Origin: DATFVA01 sp963774455
GTDB taxonomy: Bacteria > Bacteroidota > Ignavibacteria > Ignavibacteriales > Ignavibacteriaceae
Direction of reading: 5' to 3'
Length of the DNA stretch: 64,000 nt
Assembly: GCA_963774455.1 (NCBI GenBank)
Contig: CAVZFD010000005.1
Coordinates: 186,001 to 250,000 of the forward strand
Position 1 is the stretch's first letter. Each line of letters begins with the position of its first letter. A program made the position numbers and the translations under genes. The notes beneath the pieces were generated by a model, which worked only from the letters and a program-made list of their open reading frames with translations, searched no databases and was not told the origin of the DNA. This document shows positions 28,501-37,298 of this stretch, piece after piece.

Positions 28501-29652
28501 CTTGCTAATATGAGTCACGAGCTTCGTACTCCAATGGTAGGCATCCTGGGGTATACAGATATCCTGGTTTCAGAATTAACTAATTCTGAACACACAGAGC
28601 TGGCTAAAATGGTGCTTTCAAGCGGTAAGAGATTAATAGAAACTTTAAATTCAATCCTTGATCTTTCGAGCATTGAAGCTAAAAAGATGGAACTCAAACT
28701 TGAACCTGTAGATGCGGCAAGGATTCTTAAAGAATCTGTTTCTCTTTTTGCGCAAAATGCCGTTTCAAAAGGATTGTATCTTAAATCCATATTGCCGGAT
28801 AACCTGTTTATCAACTCTGATAGGGAGATGCTGAATAAAATATTTAATAATCTTATAAATAATGCGGTGAAATATACCCAGTCAGGAGGTATTACTGTCG
28901 AGCTTAGCCTAACTAATAACGGGGACGGAAAGAACCTTAAAGTAAGCGTTACAGATACCGGGATCGGAATCTCCCCTGAATACCATGAGATTATTTTCGA
29001 ACCGTTCCGTCAGGTCAGTGAAGGATATACTAGAAAATTTGAAGGATCGGGATTAGGCTTAAGTATAACAAATAAATTGGTTAAAATGCTCGATGGAAGT
29101 ATATACCTTGAGAGCATACCTGGAAAAGGTTCAAGGTTCATAGTAAATATTCCTGTTGCTGTTTCAATGAATCTTCCGAAGAAGGATGAAATACAACTGG
29201 CTGCTGTCCATTCATATGAATTCCGGGAAGATTTGTCGATTCTTCTTGTAGAGGATGATGAATTAAATGCAAATATCATTTTATCGTACCTTAAACCGAT
29301 ATGTTCCGTTGAACATGCATCGGGGGGAGAGACAGCCATAGAGTGTTGTAAAAATCGAAAGTATGATACAATACTAATGGACATAAATCTCAAGGGAATG
29401 AACGGAATTGAAGCAATGGAGAGAATAAGAAAGATGAACAAATACTACCAGACGATTCCTGTAATAGCTGTTACAGCTCTCGCAATGTCGGGTGACAGGG
29501 AAAAACTGTTGTCCGTGGGCTTTGATAATTACCTATCAAAACCATTTGAACGCACTCAACTGCTTCAGGTCCTTTCCGAATCATTAAAACCAGGTAAATT
29601 GTTCGCATCCAGCAGACCCGTTCCTAAATCTGCCTCGGGGGAATCCCGGTAA
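25588..29652 (+). CDS. Five-PAS hybrid sensor histidine kinase with receiver
   Basis: The 1354-residue protein has two membrane segments (about 8-26 and 292-312) flanking a Cache-like sensor region. Five PAS domains start near residues 331, 457, 581, 707 and 835. The HisKA H-box (ANMSHELRTPMVGILGY) is near 971, followed by HATPase motifs NLINNAVKYT, DTGIGISPE and GSGLGLSI. A receiver begins near 1217 with acceptor Asp in LMDINLKGMNG. The ATG at 25588 is preferred because AAGGA ends 5 bp upstream; a TTG at 25543 would add 15 unlikely residues. It has no response-regulator partner nearby. Confidence 0.9.
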   Translation: MIFQYFRSIRVLFSVYLGIILLFIYLGLHFYQGDKARESAERSRELGSIARLKYSALLQWYTERYADARYIFSNESLYRILNSSRSSTGDSSEVVPLIYSIYRNHDYSNLFLMDPSTNDILNLNPNGSDDILKDSLNAALKDNRIVNSDFYIDKNLNKPCLDIYIPISLSNRRKVAIVLKVDPYKILFPSVSSWYIDASSGESLIVTASSDSIYYFTPLKFYHNTAQILKKPLTDFDLPAAKVINGARGVVSAKDYRGTDVLADVHRFENTPWYLVTKMDLSEIYEPVTTNTLNNLLIMGLLISLGGILLLYYYTRSNYNNLRNISNIEKKFKNIFNNATEAIIILNKEQIIDCNPGAEKLYGLPRKKIIGKSPGSLSPEYQPGHKRSKELASELLGKVLEGEPQKFEWIHINNGNPIYTDVNLVEIEVDGEKLVAGFLHDISERKLMEDALYESEKMYRLIFDSAPVGIYQSTPEGKVIKANKALAELLGYGSAEELCRVAISDIYLDKKDRQTLINEFEPTGTVSDREVQWKKKDGNVIWIQLNAFAVKDDNGKTKHFEGYVRDITSRKLAENKLKESEAQYRDLVENINDIVFSLNHEGIITFISSAVEKFTGYKIEELIGKPFKGFIYPGDLPLAVKNFHNLSAKKSALSEYRLITKSGELRCFSASSTGIFDQNEFVGIRGILTDISEKREADEKLKIQTHLLNETQHLARLGSWEHDYGKNRVFWSDEIYEILGTEKEWLGSTEDAFYEFVHKDDLNSLLSAYDDSRNEGGMDGFELEHRIVRKDNGRVRFVYQECRHFRNSEGKIVRSIGMLQDITERVVAGKHIQTLTKAVEQSPVCVVITDLDGNIQYVNNKFSEVTGYSLNEVINKNPRILKSGTQGDEFYKELWKTILSGNTWSGELHNKKKNGELYWEYAIISPIVDAGGKILNFVAVKEDITEKKKMIEDLVEAKNKAEESNRLKSSFLANMSHELRTPMVGILGYTDILVSELTNSEHTELAKMVLSSGKRLIETLNSILDLSSIEAKKMELKLEPVDAARILKESVSLFAQNAVSKGLYLKSILPDNLFINSDREMLNKIFNNLINNAVKYTQSGGITVELSLTNNGDGKNLKVSVTDTGIGISPEYHEIIFEPFRQVSEGYTRKFEGSGLGLSITNKLVKMLDGSIYLESIPGKGSRFIVNIPVAVSMNLPKKDEIQLAAVHSYEFREDLSILLVEDDELNANIILSYLKPICSVEHASGGETAIECCKNRKYDTILMDINLKGMNGIEAMERIRKMNKYYQTIPVIAVTALAMSGDREKLLSVGFDNYLSKPFERTQLLQVLSESLKPGKLFASSRPVPKSASGESR

Positions 29653-29750
29653 AGCCCGCTGGCTGATACTGAAACCGGATAAAACAATTTTTTTATTGCC
29701 TCTATCCGATTTTTTCCTTTAATTCTGATACAACAAATAACTATTTTTCT

Positions 29751-30605
29751 ATGGCTGCTCTCAGGATAGGCACTTGTTCCTGGAAGTATGATTCATGGAG
29801 AGGGATAGTCTATTCTTCGAAGCAGAAGATTAACTATCTTGAAGAATACAGTACCAGGTATAATACAGTTGAAATCGATCAGTGGTTCTGGAGTCTCTTT
29901 GACGATATAGTCAGGCTTCCGGAGGAAACTACTGTACACGATTATAATGATTCCGTTCCCAATGATTTTAAGTTTACTGTTAAGGTTCCCAATTCAATAA
30001 CATTAACCCACTATTATCCCTCAAAAAACATTAAAGGTCTGAAGGAAAATCCAAATTTTCTCAATCCTGATTTATTTCATCAGTTTTTGAAAACACTACA
30101 GCCGATATCTTCCAAAATTGGTGCTCTAATCTTTCAATTCGAATATCTTAACAAGCAGAAAATGGATTCGCAGGCAGAATTTATTGACAGGATGGATGCA
30201 TTTTGTGAAATAATTGATAGGAGTTATCCCTTTGCTTTTGAAATAAGAAATCCGAATTACCTCAATAAAAATTATTTTGATTTTATAACAAGAACTAAAT
30301 CGGCTCACGTACTGTTACAGGGATATTTTATGCCGCCGGTTATAGATGTATTTAATAAACATCATGAACAGATCGGAGCTCCTGTTTTAATCAGGCTGCA
30401 TGGTCCCGACAGAAAAAAAATCGAGGAACTTACAGGAAAGGACTGGTCGAAAATTGTTTTAGCGAAGGACGAGAAGCTTTCTACACTCCCCTTAATAATA
30501 AATTATTTTTCCGAAAAAGAGGTTGATGTTTATGTAAATGTTAACAATCATTTTGAGGGAAGTGCACCGCTTACAATAGAAAAAATAAATAGGCTGCTGG
30601 ACTAA
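29751..30605 (+). CDS. DUF72 family protein
   Basis: The 284-residue protein belongs to the DUF72 (YecE-like) TIM-barrel family. It has the N-terminal signature GTCSWKYDSWRGIVY, then YNTVEIDQWFW, FKFTVKVP and AFEIRNPNY. The biochemical role of the family is not established. The gene stands alone, facing the leftward secDF genes across a shared hairpin. Confidence 0.88.
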   Translation: MAALRIGTCSWKYDSWRGIVYSSKQKINYLEEYSTRYNTVEIDQWFWSLFDDIVRLPEETTVHDYNDSVPNDFKFTVKVPNSITLTHYYPSKNIKGLKENPNFLNPDLFHQFLKTLQPISSKIGALIFQFEYLNKQKMDSQAEFIDRMDAFCEIIDRSYPFAFEIRNPNYLNKNYFDFITRTKSAHVLLQGYFMPPVIDVFNKHHEQIGAPVLIRLHGPDRKKIEELTGKDWSKIVLAKDEKLSTLPLIINYFSEKEVDVYVNVNNHFEGSAPLTIEKINRLLD

Positions 30606-30679
30606 AAAAAAGAGACCCTCTCAAAGTCAGGTATCACACTTTTACAAGCAGTGTAACAAATACTTTTGAGAGGGCCTCT
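30603..30679 (-). terminator. Terminator of secDF, possibly bidirectional
   Basis: A long stem pairs 30611-30627 (AGAGACCCTCTCAAAGT) with 30662-30679, with a small inner hairpin between. Read leftward, it runs into eight T residues, the pattern expected after secF. On the plus strand the T-tract is weak, but it may still serve the DUF72 gene. Confidence 0.75.
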
Positions 30680-30698
30680 AATAATTCTTTATCAGCTA

Positions 30699-31838
30699 TC
30701 AGAACTGAACTTTTCGCTTACTCCTGTTTGCGTATTCAAGAACAAGTGCACTGGCAACGAAGATCGAAGAATATGTACCGATTAAAATTCCGAAGAAAAG
30801 TGTAAATGCAAAAGCTCTTAATACTTCACCACCAAATATCAGTAGGACTAGCACAGAGATAAGCGTAGTAACAACGGTTATAATCGTTCTGCTCATAGTT
30901 CTGTTAACACTCATATTGATTAATTCCATTAGAGGCATCGTTTTATGGATCTTCAGATTTTCCCTTACCCTGTCAAATACTATTACGGTATCATTGACTG
31001 AATAACCTATAAGTGTAAGAAATGCAGCAACCACTGTCAAATCAATTTCGAGATTTAATCCCGGGATTAAATTATAAAGGACTGAATACAATCCAAGAGT
31101 AATCAGAACGTCGTGGAACAATGCAACCACAGCGCCGAATGCAAAAATAAATTTGAATCTGAATGCAAGGTAAATGAGAATGCCGATAAGTGAAAGCACA
31201 ACAGCAATTACTGCATCCCTTTTTAATTCGTTCCCCACTTTTGGACCAACCTGGTCTTCTTTAATTACCTTAAAGTTGTTATTCTGAATTTTCTGCTTCA
31301 GGTTTTCCTTAACCCAGTCAGAAATCCCAACCGCTACAATCATTCTTTTATTATCAGGTTCTTCTGAAACCTTACTGGTTTGAAAACCTGCACTGAAAAG
31401 TTTATCACTTAATATGTTAGTCGTATCCGGATTTGCGAATTCATAAGTAACAGATTTCGCTGTTGAATCAACGATTTTCAATGGTAAACCGTGATAGATG
31501 CTATGGATTGCATTATTTATATTATTTATCACGTGGGGATAAATATCCTTTGGTATATTCTGTAACTCCGTTCTTATAAGTACGCCTGTTTCTCCACCGA
31601 ATGTTTTGAGTTCAACCGTACCGAGACCCATCTTATCGGCATACTGCCTGATCTGAGATATTTCAATGGGATTATCAAACTGGAGAACAATTTCAGTTCC
31701 GCCCTTAAAATCTATTCCGAATACGAATCCACGGAAGATTACACTAACCAATCCGATAAGGAAAAGAGAAGTTGAAATAATATAGAATAAATGTCTCCTG
31801 CTTAGCCAGTTAACATTAAGATTTTCAAATATTCGCAT
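30699..31838 (-). CDS. secF: Protein translocase subunit SecF
   Basis: The 379-residue membrane protein has six predicted membrane segments and the SecF signatures FGIDFKGGTEIVLQF near the N-terminus and the RND-type segment DLTVVAAFLTLIGYSVNDTVIVFDRVRE. With SecD it uses the proton gradient to pull exported proteins through SecYEG. It follows secD after a 35-bp gap. The periplasmic loop is longer than in E. coli SecF. Confidence 0.96.
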   Translation of the reverse strand: MRIFENLNVNWLSRRHLFYIISTSLFLIGLVSVIFRGFVFGIDFKGGTEIVLQFDNPIEISQIRQYADKMGLGTVELKTFGGETGVLIRTELQNIPKDIYPHVINNINNAIHSIYHGLPLKIVDSTAKSVTYEFANPDTTNILSDKLFSAGFQTSKVSEEPDNKRMIVAVGISDWVKENLKQKIQNNNFKVIKEDQVGPKVGNELKRDAVIAVVLSLIGILIYLAFRFKFIFAFGAVVALFHDVLITLGLYSVLYNLIPGLNLEIDLTVVAAFLTLIGYSVNDTVIVFDRVRENLKIHKTMPLMELINMSVNRTMSRTIITVVTTLISVLVLLIFGGEVLRAFAFTLFFGILIGTYSSIFVASALVLEYANRSKRKVQF

Positions 31839-31873
31839 TTATAAATTAGCTCCTTAAAAAGAGTAAAATTAAA

Positions 31874-33820
31874 TTAACCAAGTGTAATTTTCTGACCCTT
31901 GGCGACCATATAATCAAATACCAATCTGGCGATAACCAGCGCACTAAACATACTTGCACCGAGACCTATCATGAGAGTCAGGGCGAATCCCTGAATAGGG
32001 CCTGTACCAAACTGGTAGAGTATTAATCCCGTTATGAATGTTGTAATATTGGAATCAATAATAGCAGAATATGCTTTGGAGAAACCGCTGTCTACCGATG
32101 CTTTTATAGTCTTACCGGTTGCAAGTTCCTCTCTTATTCTTTCGTAAATAAGAACGTTGGCATCCACAGCCATACCCATTGTCAAAATGATACCGGCAAT
32201 ACCGGGAAGCGTTAATGTGGCATTAAATCCGGCGAGTATGCCAAGGATGAATAGAATCGTAAAAATAAGTGAGACTGCGGCAACCGTACCTGCCCGCTGG
32301 TAATAAATAATCATGAAAAGACCAACCATGATATAGCCTATCACGGCTGAGTTAAATCCTTTGCTGATAGAATCCTGTCCGAGTGACGGTCCTACAGTTC
32401 TTTCTTCGATAATATCAACCGGAGCAGGGAGAGCACCTGCCTTGAGTACGATCTCAAGAAGTTTTGCCTCATCCAGGTTACCAACACCTTCAATCTGTGA
32501 TCTTCCGCCTGTAATTTTCGACTTAACATTCGGGGCAGAATAAACAAGACCATCAAGTATAATTGCAATACGATGATTAATATTCGCCCCTGTTATTCTT
32601 GCCCATTCTGCGGCACCTTCTGAATTCATCTCCATAGATACAACAGGCTGAGAAGTATTCGGATCAATATTCGACTGAGCGTTCGTTATTACTCCTCCTG
32701 TAAGTTCAGGTTTCTTATTTACACAATAGAGCTGATAGATTGCCTTGCCGTCCTGGTAGGTAATGGGCTTTGCGGAGAAAACGAACTCAACGTTGTCGGG
32801 TATAACTTTCTGAACATCAGGTCTGTTAAGGATCAATTCAATTTTGTTTCGTTCATCTGCTTTTACATAAGCATCAGCTGTTCTGCCCTGGGGATCAATC
32901 ATCGCAACAGAGAAAAACGGATGTTCTTTTGCAAACTCTTCTTCTGTTAATTGTTTCTTTGAGGTATCATTTGAGGCAATTCCAGTATCTGAAGCAGAAG
33001 TATCATTGGAGGCAGTGGTTTCAGATTTGGCCGAATCGACAGCAGTAGAATCCTCAAGCGTTTTTCCAGCAAGCACCTTATCAATCTTCTGCATAATTGA
33101 GAAAGTTAAATCAGGATCTTTCAGGAGTCTGAATTCAAGCAGAGCAGTTCCCTGCAGCAGCTGTTTAGCCTCTTCTTCACGGGCTACACCAGGAAGTTCA
33201 ACTATTATTCTTCTCGAACCCTGTCTCTGTATCGAGGGTTCAGAAACGCCGTACTGATCAACTCTGTTCCTGATAATTTCTATTGCCCGGGTCACTGCAT
33301 CATCAGTGTCTTTTTTCAATTCACTAAGAATAGCAGCATCATCCTGACGTATATTACCAAAATACCGGCTTAACCTTACACCACGCTGCTGAAACTTCCT
33401 TCCGATAATATCAACAACAGATTCATCCGTAGTAGCGGCTTCTTTTTCAGCTTCTTTCATTACCTGTTTGAATGTATCATCAGGATTCTTTGCCAGCTTC
33501 TCAAGCAGTTTTGCTGTATTTACTTCAAGCACAACACGCATACCACCCTGCAAATCCAATCCGAGTTTTATTCTTTTCTTCCGTGCTTCAACAATTGAAG
33601 GGTCGGCACTTTTTATACTGTCTTCAAACACCAATATCTTTTGATCTATCTGGCTGGAGGTTATTCCGGGAGTGTTGCGTTTCAGTTCCTGTTTCCTCTG
33701 CTCAATAGCTTTATTCATTCTATTTGAATTCTGATAATCAACGTAAGTGGGATATAAAAGGTAAATACAGAGAGCAGTTAGGCCCAGAATTATGATTATT
33801 TTAAATCTGAATTCTTTCAT
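31874..33820 (-). CDS. secD: Protein translocase subunit SecD
   Basis: The 648-residue protein has one N-terminal membrane segment, the motif LGLDLQGGMRVVLEV, a large periplasmic region, and five C-terminal membrane segments with GMAVDANVLIYERIREEL. The periplasmic region contains a Ser/Thr/Asp-rich low-complexity insert (about residues 258-292, e.g. TASNDTSASDTG) that E. coli SecD lacks. It is first in the secD-secF pair. Confidence 0.96.
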   Translation of the reverse strand: MKEFRFKIIIILGLTALCIYLLYPTYVDYQNSNRMNKAIEQRKQELKRNTPGITSSQIDQKILVFEDSIKSADPSIVEARKKRIKLGLDLQGGMRVVLEVNTAKLLEKLAKNPDDTFKQVMKEAEKEAATTDESVVDIIGRKFQQRGVRLSRYFGNIRQDDAAILSELKKDTDDAVTRAIEIIRNRVDQYGVSEPSIQRQGSRRIIVELPGVAREEEAKQLLQGTALLEFRLLKDPDLTFSIMQKIDKVLAGKTLEDSTAVDSAKSETTASNDTSASDTGIASNDTSKKQLTEEEFAKEHPFFSVAMIDPQGRTADAYVKADERNKIELILNRPDVQKVIPDNVEFVFSAKPITYQDGKAIYQLYCVNKKPELTGGVITNAQSNIDPNTSQPVVSMEMNSEGAAEWARITGANINHRIAIILDGLVYSAPNVKSKITGGRSQIEGVGNLDEAKLLEIVLKAGALPAPVDIIEERTVGPSLGQDSISKGFNSAVIGYIMVGLFMIIYYQRAGTVAAVSLIFTILFILGILAGFNATLTLPGIAGIILTMGMAVDANVLIYERIREELATGKTIKASVDSGFSKAYSAIIDSNITTFITGLILYQFGTGPIQGFALTLMIGLGASMFSALVIARLVFDYMVAKGQKITLG

Positions 33821-34019
33821 ATTTAGCTTCGTTTCTGAATGAGTTGAAAAAATAATTAAAAAGTAAACTTACTTTATAAGGCTAAGAAAGTCAATAAATA
33901 TTGGGGGTGGCACATAATAATCTCTCCTTCTTTTTTATGACAATTAGCATTCCTATATCCTCATTTCAAATTTTATATATATGGTATCTTTTTATAAATT
34001 GACAAAAAAAGATGCAATT

Positions 34020-34847
34020 TCATTCTAACTCAAAGGAAAGAGTTTTTTTGATTAATCTTTCAAATTTCTCCTTTACTCTATTCGCTGTTCCTGTTACTTC
34101 GTTATGAGATAATTTTTGATCTGACATTCCCGCTGCGTAGTTTGTTATACACGATATACAGGCTGTTTTGATTCCTAGTCCGGCTGCATAGTAGATTTCA
34201 GGTACTGTAGACATTCCGACGGCATCTCCTCCGAATTTCCTGACCATATTAATTTCTGCGGGAGTTTCATATGCAGGGCCCTTATTATACCAGTAAACAC
34301 CTTTTCTTAAAGAAATATTTTCTTCATGGGCGGCCTGTTCTATTATACTATTCAGGGAGGGTGAGGGAAAATTCAGAAAACTTTGTTTCTGCTCAATGCC
34401 TGATAAACCGAGCAGTTCGGTTATCTCTTTTTTAAGATTCATTCCTACAAAAGATTCGATAAGCATCAGATCTCCGGGAATAAAACCGGGATTAACCCCG
34501 CCGGCTGCATTTGTTGCAACCAGGTGCTTTACTCCAAGTGATCGCGCAAGGTACGCAGGCAGGATACATTCCGATAAATGATAACCTTCATAAAAATGAA
34601 TTCTTCCCTGGAATAACAGCAGTTTCCTACCTTCATACGTGGCAAAGTGGATTTTTCCCTCGTGCCCGGGAATAGTCGAGGGGGGGTATGCAGGTAATTC
34701 TGAAGTTGAAAGCGATATTACTGATTCAACACTCTTTGCAAAATCCCCGAGACCGCTCCCAAGTATAATTGCTATATCTGGTCTGAAGGGAGCAGATTGT
34801 TTAAGATGAGAAACCAGATCTTTGTATTTAAAATCGATATCAAGCAT
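34020..34847 (-). CDS. punA: Purine-nucleoside phosphorylase (trimeric type)
   Basis: The 275-residue enzyme cleaves purine nucleosides with phosphate. Motifs are ILGSGLGDFA near residue 29, PGHEGKIHFA, GRIHFYEGY, TNAAGGVNPGF and VGMSTVPEIYYA. This fits the trimeric PNP (PunA) class rather than hexameric DeoD. It is the last gene of the salvage operon cdd-tdk-nupC-punA, only 2 bp after nupC. Confidence 0.94.
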   Translation of the reverse strand: MLDIDFKYKDLVSHLKQSAPFRPDIAIILGSGLGDFAKSVESVISLSTSELPAYPPSTIPGHEGKIHFATYEGRKLLLFQGRIHFYEGYHLSECILPAYLARSLGVKHLVATNAAGGVNPGFIPGDLMLIESFVGMNLKKEITELLGLSGIEQKQSFLNFPSPSLNSIIEQAAHEENISLRKGVYWYNKGPAYETPAEINMVRKFGGDAVGMSTVPEIYYAAGLGIKTACISCITNYAAGMSDQKLSHNEVTGTANRVKEKFERLIKKTLSFELE

Positions 34848-34849
34848 AA

Positions 34850-36205
34850 TTAGAATAATATACCGGCCAATGTGGCGGTCATCAGTGTAGCCAGTGAACC
34901 GCCAAGCACAGCCTTAAGGCCAAGCGAAGCGATGTCAGTTTTACGAGTAGGGGCTAAGGGACTCAAGCCACCTATCTGAATTGCTATCGAGCTAAAGTTT
35001 GCAAAACCACATAAAGCATAGGTTGCCATTAGTATGGTTTTGGGATCAAGTAGTTGTTTTGATTCGATCAGGCTGCCTAAATCGAGATATGCAACAAATT
35101 CATTTAAGACTATTTTAGTCCCAAGCAAACTTCCGAAATTTAAGGCATCATGCCATGGAACCCCGATACCAACCGCAATAAACTGCAGAACCCATCCGAG
35201 CAATAATTGAAAATTAAGAGGCTTGCCGTAAGTTTTTATAAGTTCCTGGTTCCATCCTGTTATGTCGCCCAGTCCCTGCAGCAGGTAATTAATCAGAGCT
35301 ATAAGAGCAATGAACGCAATAAGCATTGCACCGACATTCAGAGCAAGCATTAAACCATCCGATGCACCGTTCGCTGCGGCTTCCACTGCATTGGAGGCAT
35401 TCTTTTCAATTTTAATTTTTACAGTCCCTTTGGTTTCCGGTTCTGTGATTTCGGGATAGAGAATTTTTGAAATAACAAGCGCAGCCGGAGCAGCCATCAC
35501 GCTTGCCCCGAGCAGCTGAGTTGCAAAGAGCTGACGTGCCTGGTCGAGAGGGATCCCCAGAGTTTTAGCATACGAATTACCCAGTATCTGGATATAAGCG
35601 GCCATCACTCCTCCTGCAATGGTTGCCATTCCGCCGACCATAATAGTCAGAATCTCGCTTCGTGTCATTCCTTTAATGAAAGGTTTAATCATCAGCGGAG
35701 CTTCAGTTTGTCCAACAAAAATATTTGCCGTGCAGGAAAGCGTTTCCGCACCGCTGGTTCCCATAAACTTCGCCATCACCCAGGCCATTCCCTGCACTAT
35801 CCTCTGCATTATACCTAGGTAATACATTATTGACATAAGGCTGGCAAAGAAAATAATCGTAGGCAGTACCTGGAATGCGAAGAACATCCCGAGACTTCCA
35901 TCCTGTCCCGGGGATACAGCAAGGCTCCCGAAAACAAACTTCGCTCCTTCGGTAGTGAAATTTAAGAGGAGGACAAAAAACCCGCTTACCCAGTAAAAAA
36001 AATTCTTTGGCCAACCGAGGGGTGAAAATATGGTTCCAAGGTAATCACCCTTTAGGATAAGAATAGCGAAAATAATTTGGAGAACAATTCCCCCTAAAAC
36101 CAGCCGCCAGTTAATATTTTTTTTATTGTTTGAGAAAAGGAAAGCTATACCTAAAAGTAAAATAAGACCGAGAATCCCCCGGAATAATCCTGTAAAATCC
36201 ATCAA
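34850..36205 (-). CDS. nupC: NupC-family concentrative nucleoside transporter
   Basis: The 451-residue inner-membrane protein has about ten hydrophobic segments and the CNT family signatures GQTEAPLMIKPF, MVGGMATIAGGVMAAYI and YALCGFANFSSIAIQIGG. It imports nucleosides by cation symport. Its start overlaps the tdk stop by 4 bp, and it is followed at 2 bp by the phosphorylase gene, linking uptake to breakdown and salvage. Confidence 0.93.
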   Translation of the reverse strand: MMDFTGLFRGILGLILLLGIAFLFSNNKKNINWRLVLGGIVLQIIFAILILKGDYLGTIFSPLGWPKNFFYWVSGFFVLLLNFTTEGAKFVFGSLAVSPGQDGSLGMFFAFQVLPTIIFFASLMSIMYYLGIMQRIVQGMAWVMAKFMGTSGAETLSCTANIFVGQTEAPLMIKPFIKGMTRSEILTIMVGGMATIAGGVMAAYIQILGNSYAKTLGIPLDQARQLFATQLLGASVMAAPAALVISKILYPEITEPETKGTVKIKIEKNASNAVEAAANGASDGLMLALNVGAMLIAFIALIALINYLLQGLGDITGWNQELIKTYGKPLNFQLLLGWVLQFIAVGIGVPWHDALNFGSLLGTKIVLNEFVAYLDLGSLIESKQLLDPKTILMATYALCGFANFSSIAIQIGGLSPLAPTRKTDIASLGLKAVLGGSLATLMTATLAGILF

Positions 36206-36786
36206 AGACCTTCTTCCTTAGGGATGTAATGACATTTTCTGCACCTTGCTTCATAAATATCTGAAGCGCCTACAATTACTCTTTCTGAAGAATGTGTTTT
36301 TCTCTGCGTTTTATCCGCGGGATTGCCGCACACAACGCAGATAGCAAGTGTTTTTGTTATATACTCTGCGATTGAAAGCAGCTGGGGCATTGGTTCGAAA
36401 GGCACACCTTTATAATCCTGATCCAGGCCTGCCGCAATTACGCGTTTTCCCTGGTTCGCCAGGGTATTACAAACATCAACAATACCCAAAGAAAAAAACT
36501 GGGCTTCATCTATACCGACTACCTGTGTATCAACCGCAAGCTCAAGTATGTCATCCGGATTATCAATTAACAATGAAGGCAGCGATTGATCACTGTGAGA
36601 AACAATTGCCTTAGCGGAGAACCTCGTATCAATACGGGGTTTAAATACAAGCACGCTCTGCCGGGCAATTTCAGCACGACGGAGTCTTCTTATTAATTCC
36701 TCTGTTTTTCCGCTGAACATACAACCTGCGATAACCTCGATCCAGCCAGTGTTCCTTGGGAGAGAATGGGGGGTATAATCCATCAT
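36202..36786 (-). CDS. tdk: Thymidine kinase (type II)
   Basis: The 194-residue enzyme phosphorylates thymidine. It has the P-loop GCMFSGKTEEL near residues 21-31, VVGIDEAQFF, the lasso region, and zinc-binding cysteine pairs CVVC and CRKC. It lies 9 bp after cdd and overlaps nupC by 4 bp, within a pyrimidine/purine salvage operon. Confidence 0.96.
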   Translation of the reverse strand: MMDYTPHSLPRNTGWIEVIAGCMFSGKTEELIRRLRRAEIARQSVLVFKPRIDTRFSAKAIVSHSDQSLPSLLIDNPDDILELAVDTQVVGIDEAQFFSLGIVDVCNTLANQGKRVIAAGLDQDYKGVPFEPMPQLLSIAEYITKTLAICVVCGNPADKTQRKTHSSERVIVGASDIYEARCRKCHYIPKEEGL

Positions 36787-36795
36787 TGATTTCTC

Positions 36796-37188
36796 TTACT
36801 TTAAATTATCATCCCCGAAAGGGAAGGGGAATAGTTCACCGAGTTTAAAAATTTTCAATTCATTTTTGTTATTTGTAAGAACCACATCAATACCGCTGCA
36901 GAAGTCATTCAAAACCTGGCGGCACGATCCGCAAGGGGGACAAAAGTCAGGATCGTCGCTCGCTACTGCAATGGCTTTAAATCTTCTATATCCTTCGGAC
37001 AGTGCTTTGAAGAGAGCAACCCTTTCTGCACAAATAGTAAGGCTGTAAGAGCTTGATTCAATATTTCCGCCGGTAAAAACTTTACCGTCTTCAGTCAACA
37101 GTGCCGAACCTACCCTGAATTTAGAATAGGAGGGAATTGCGTTCATTTTTGCTTCTACTGCTTTTTGTGCGAGTTCTTCGTAATCCAT
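36796..37188 (-). CDS. cdd: Cytidine deaminase
   Basis: The 130-residue enzyme deaminates cytidine and deoxycytidine. The zinc site is complete: CAERVALF with the catalytic glutamate, and PPCGSCRQVL. YSKFRVGSALL is the N-terminal family motif. It is the first gene of the salvage operon; the promoter should lie in the 110-bp gap upstream. Confidence 0.96.
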   Translation of the reverse strand: MDYEELAQKAVEAKMNAIPSYSKFRVGSALLTEDGKVFTGGNIESSSYSLTICAERVALFKALSEGYRRFKAIAVASDDPDFCPPCGSCRQVLNDFCSGIDVVLTNNKNELKIFKLGELFPFPFGDDNLK

Positions 37189-37298
37189 TTCAATAAAAAT
37201 TTTGTTGACAAAAATAGAGCATTAAATAGATAATTCAAACATACTTTTAAGTATTAATGGAATGCAGAAATTACGGATCTCACGGTTGTTCACATGAT

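Noticed and set aside
29675..29714. Weak hairpin with T-run after the hybrid kinase gene
   Set aside because: The stem is only 6 bp with a loop over 20 nt, so it was not called as a terminator.
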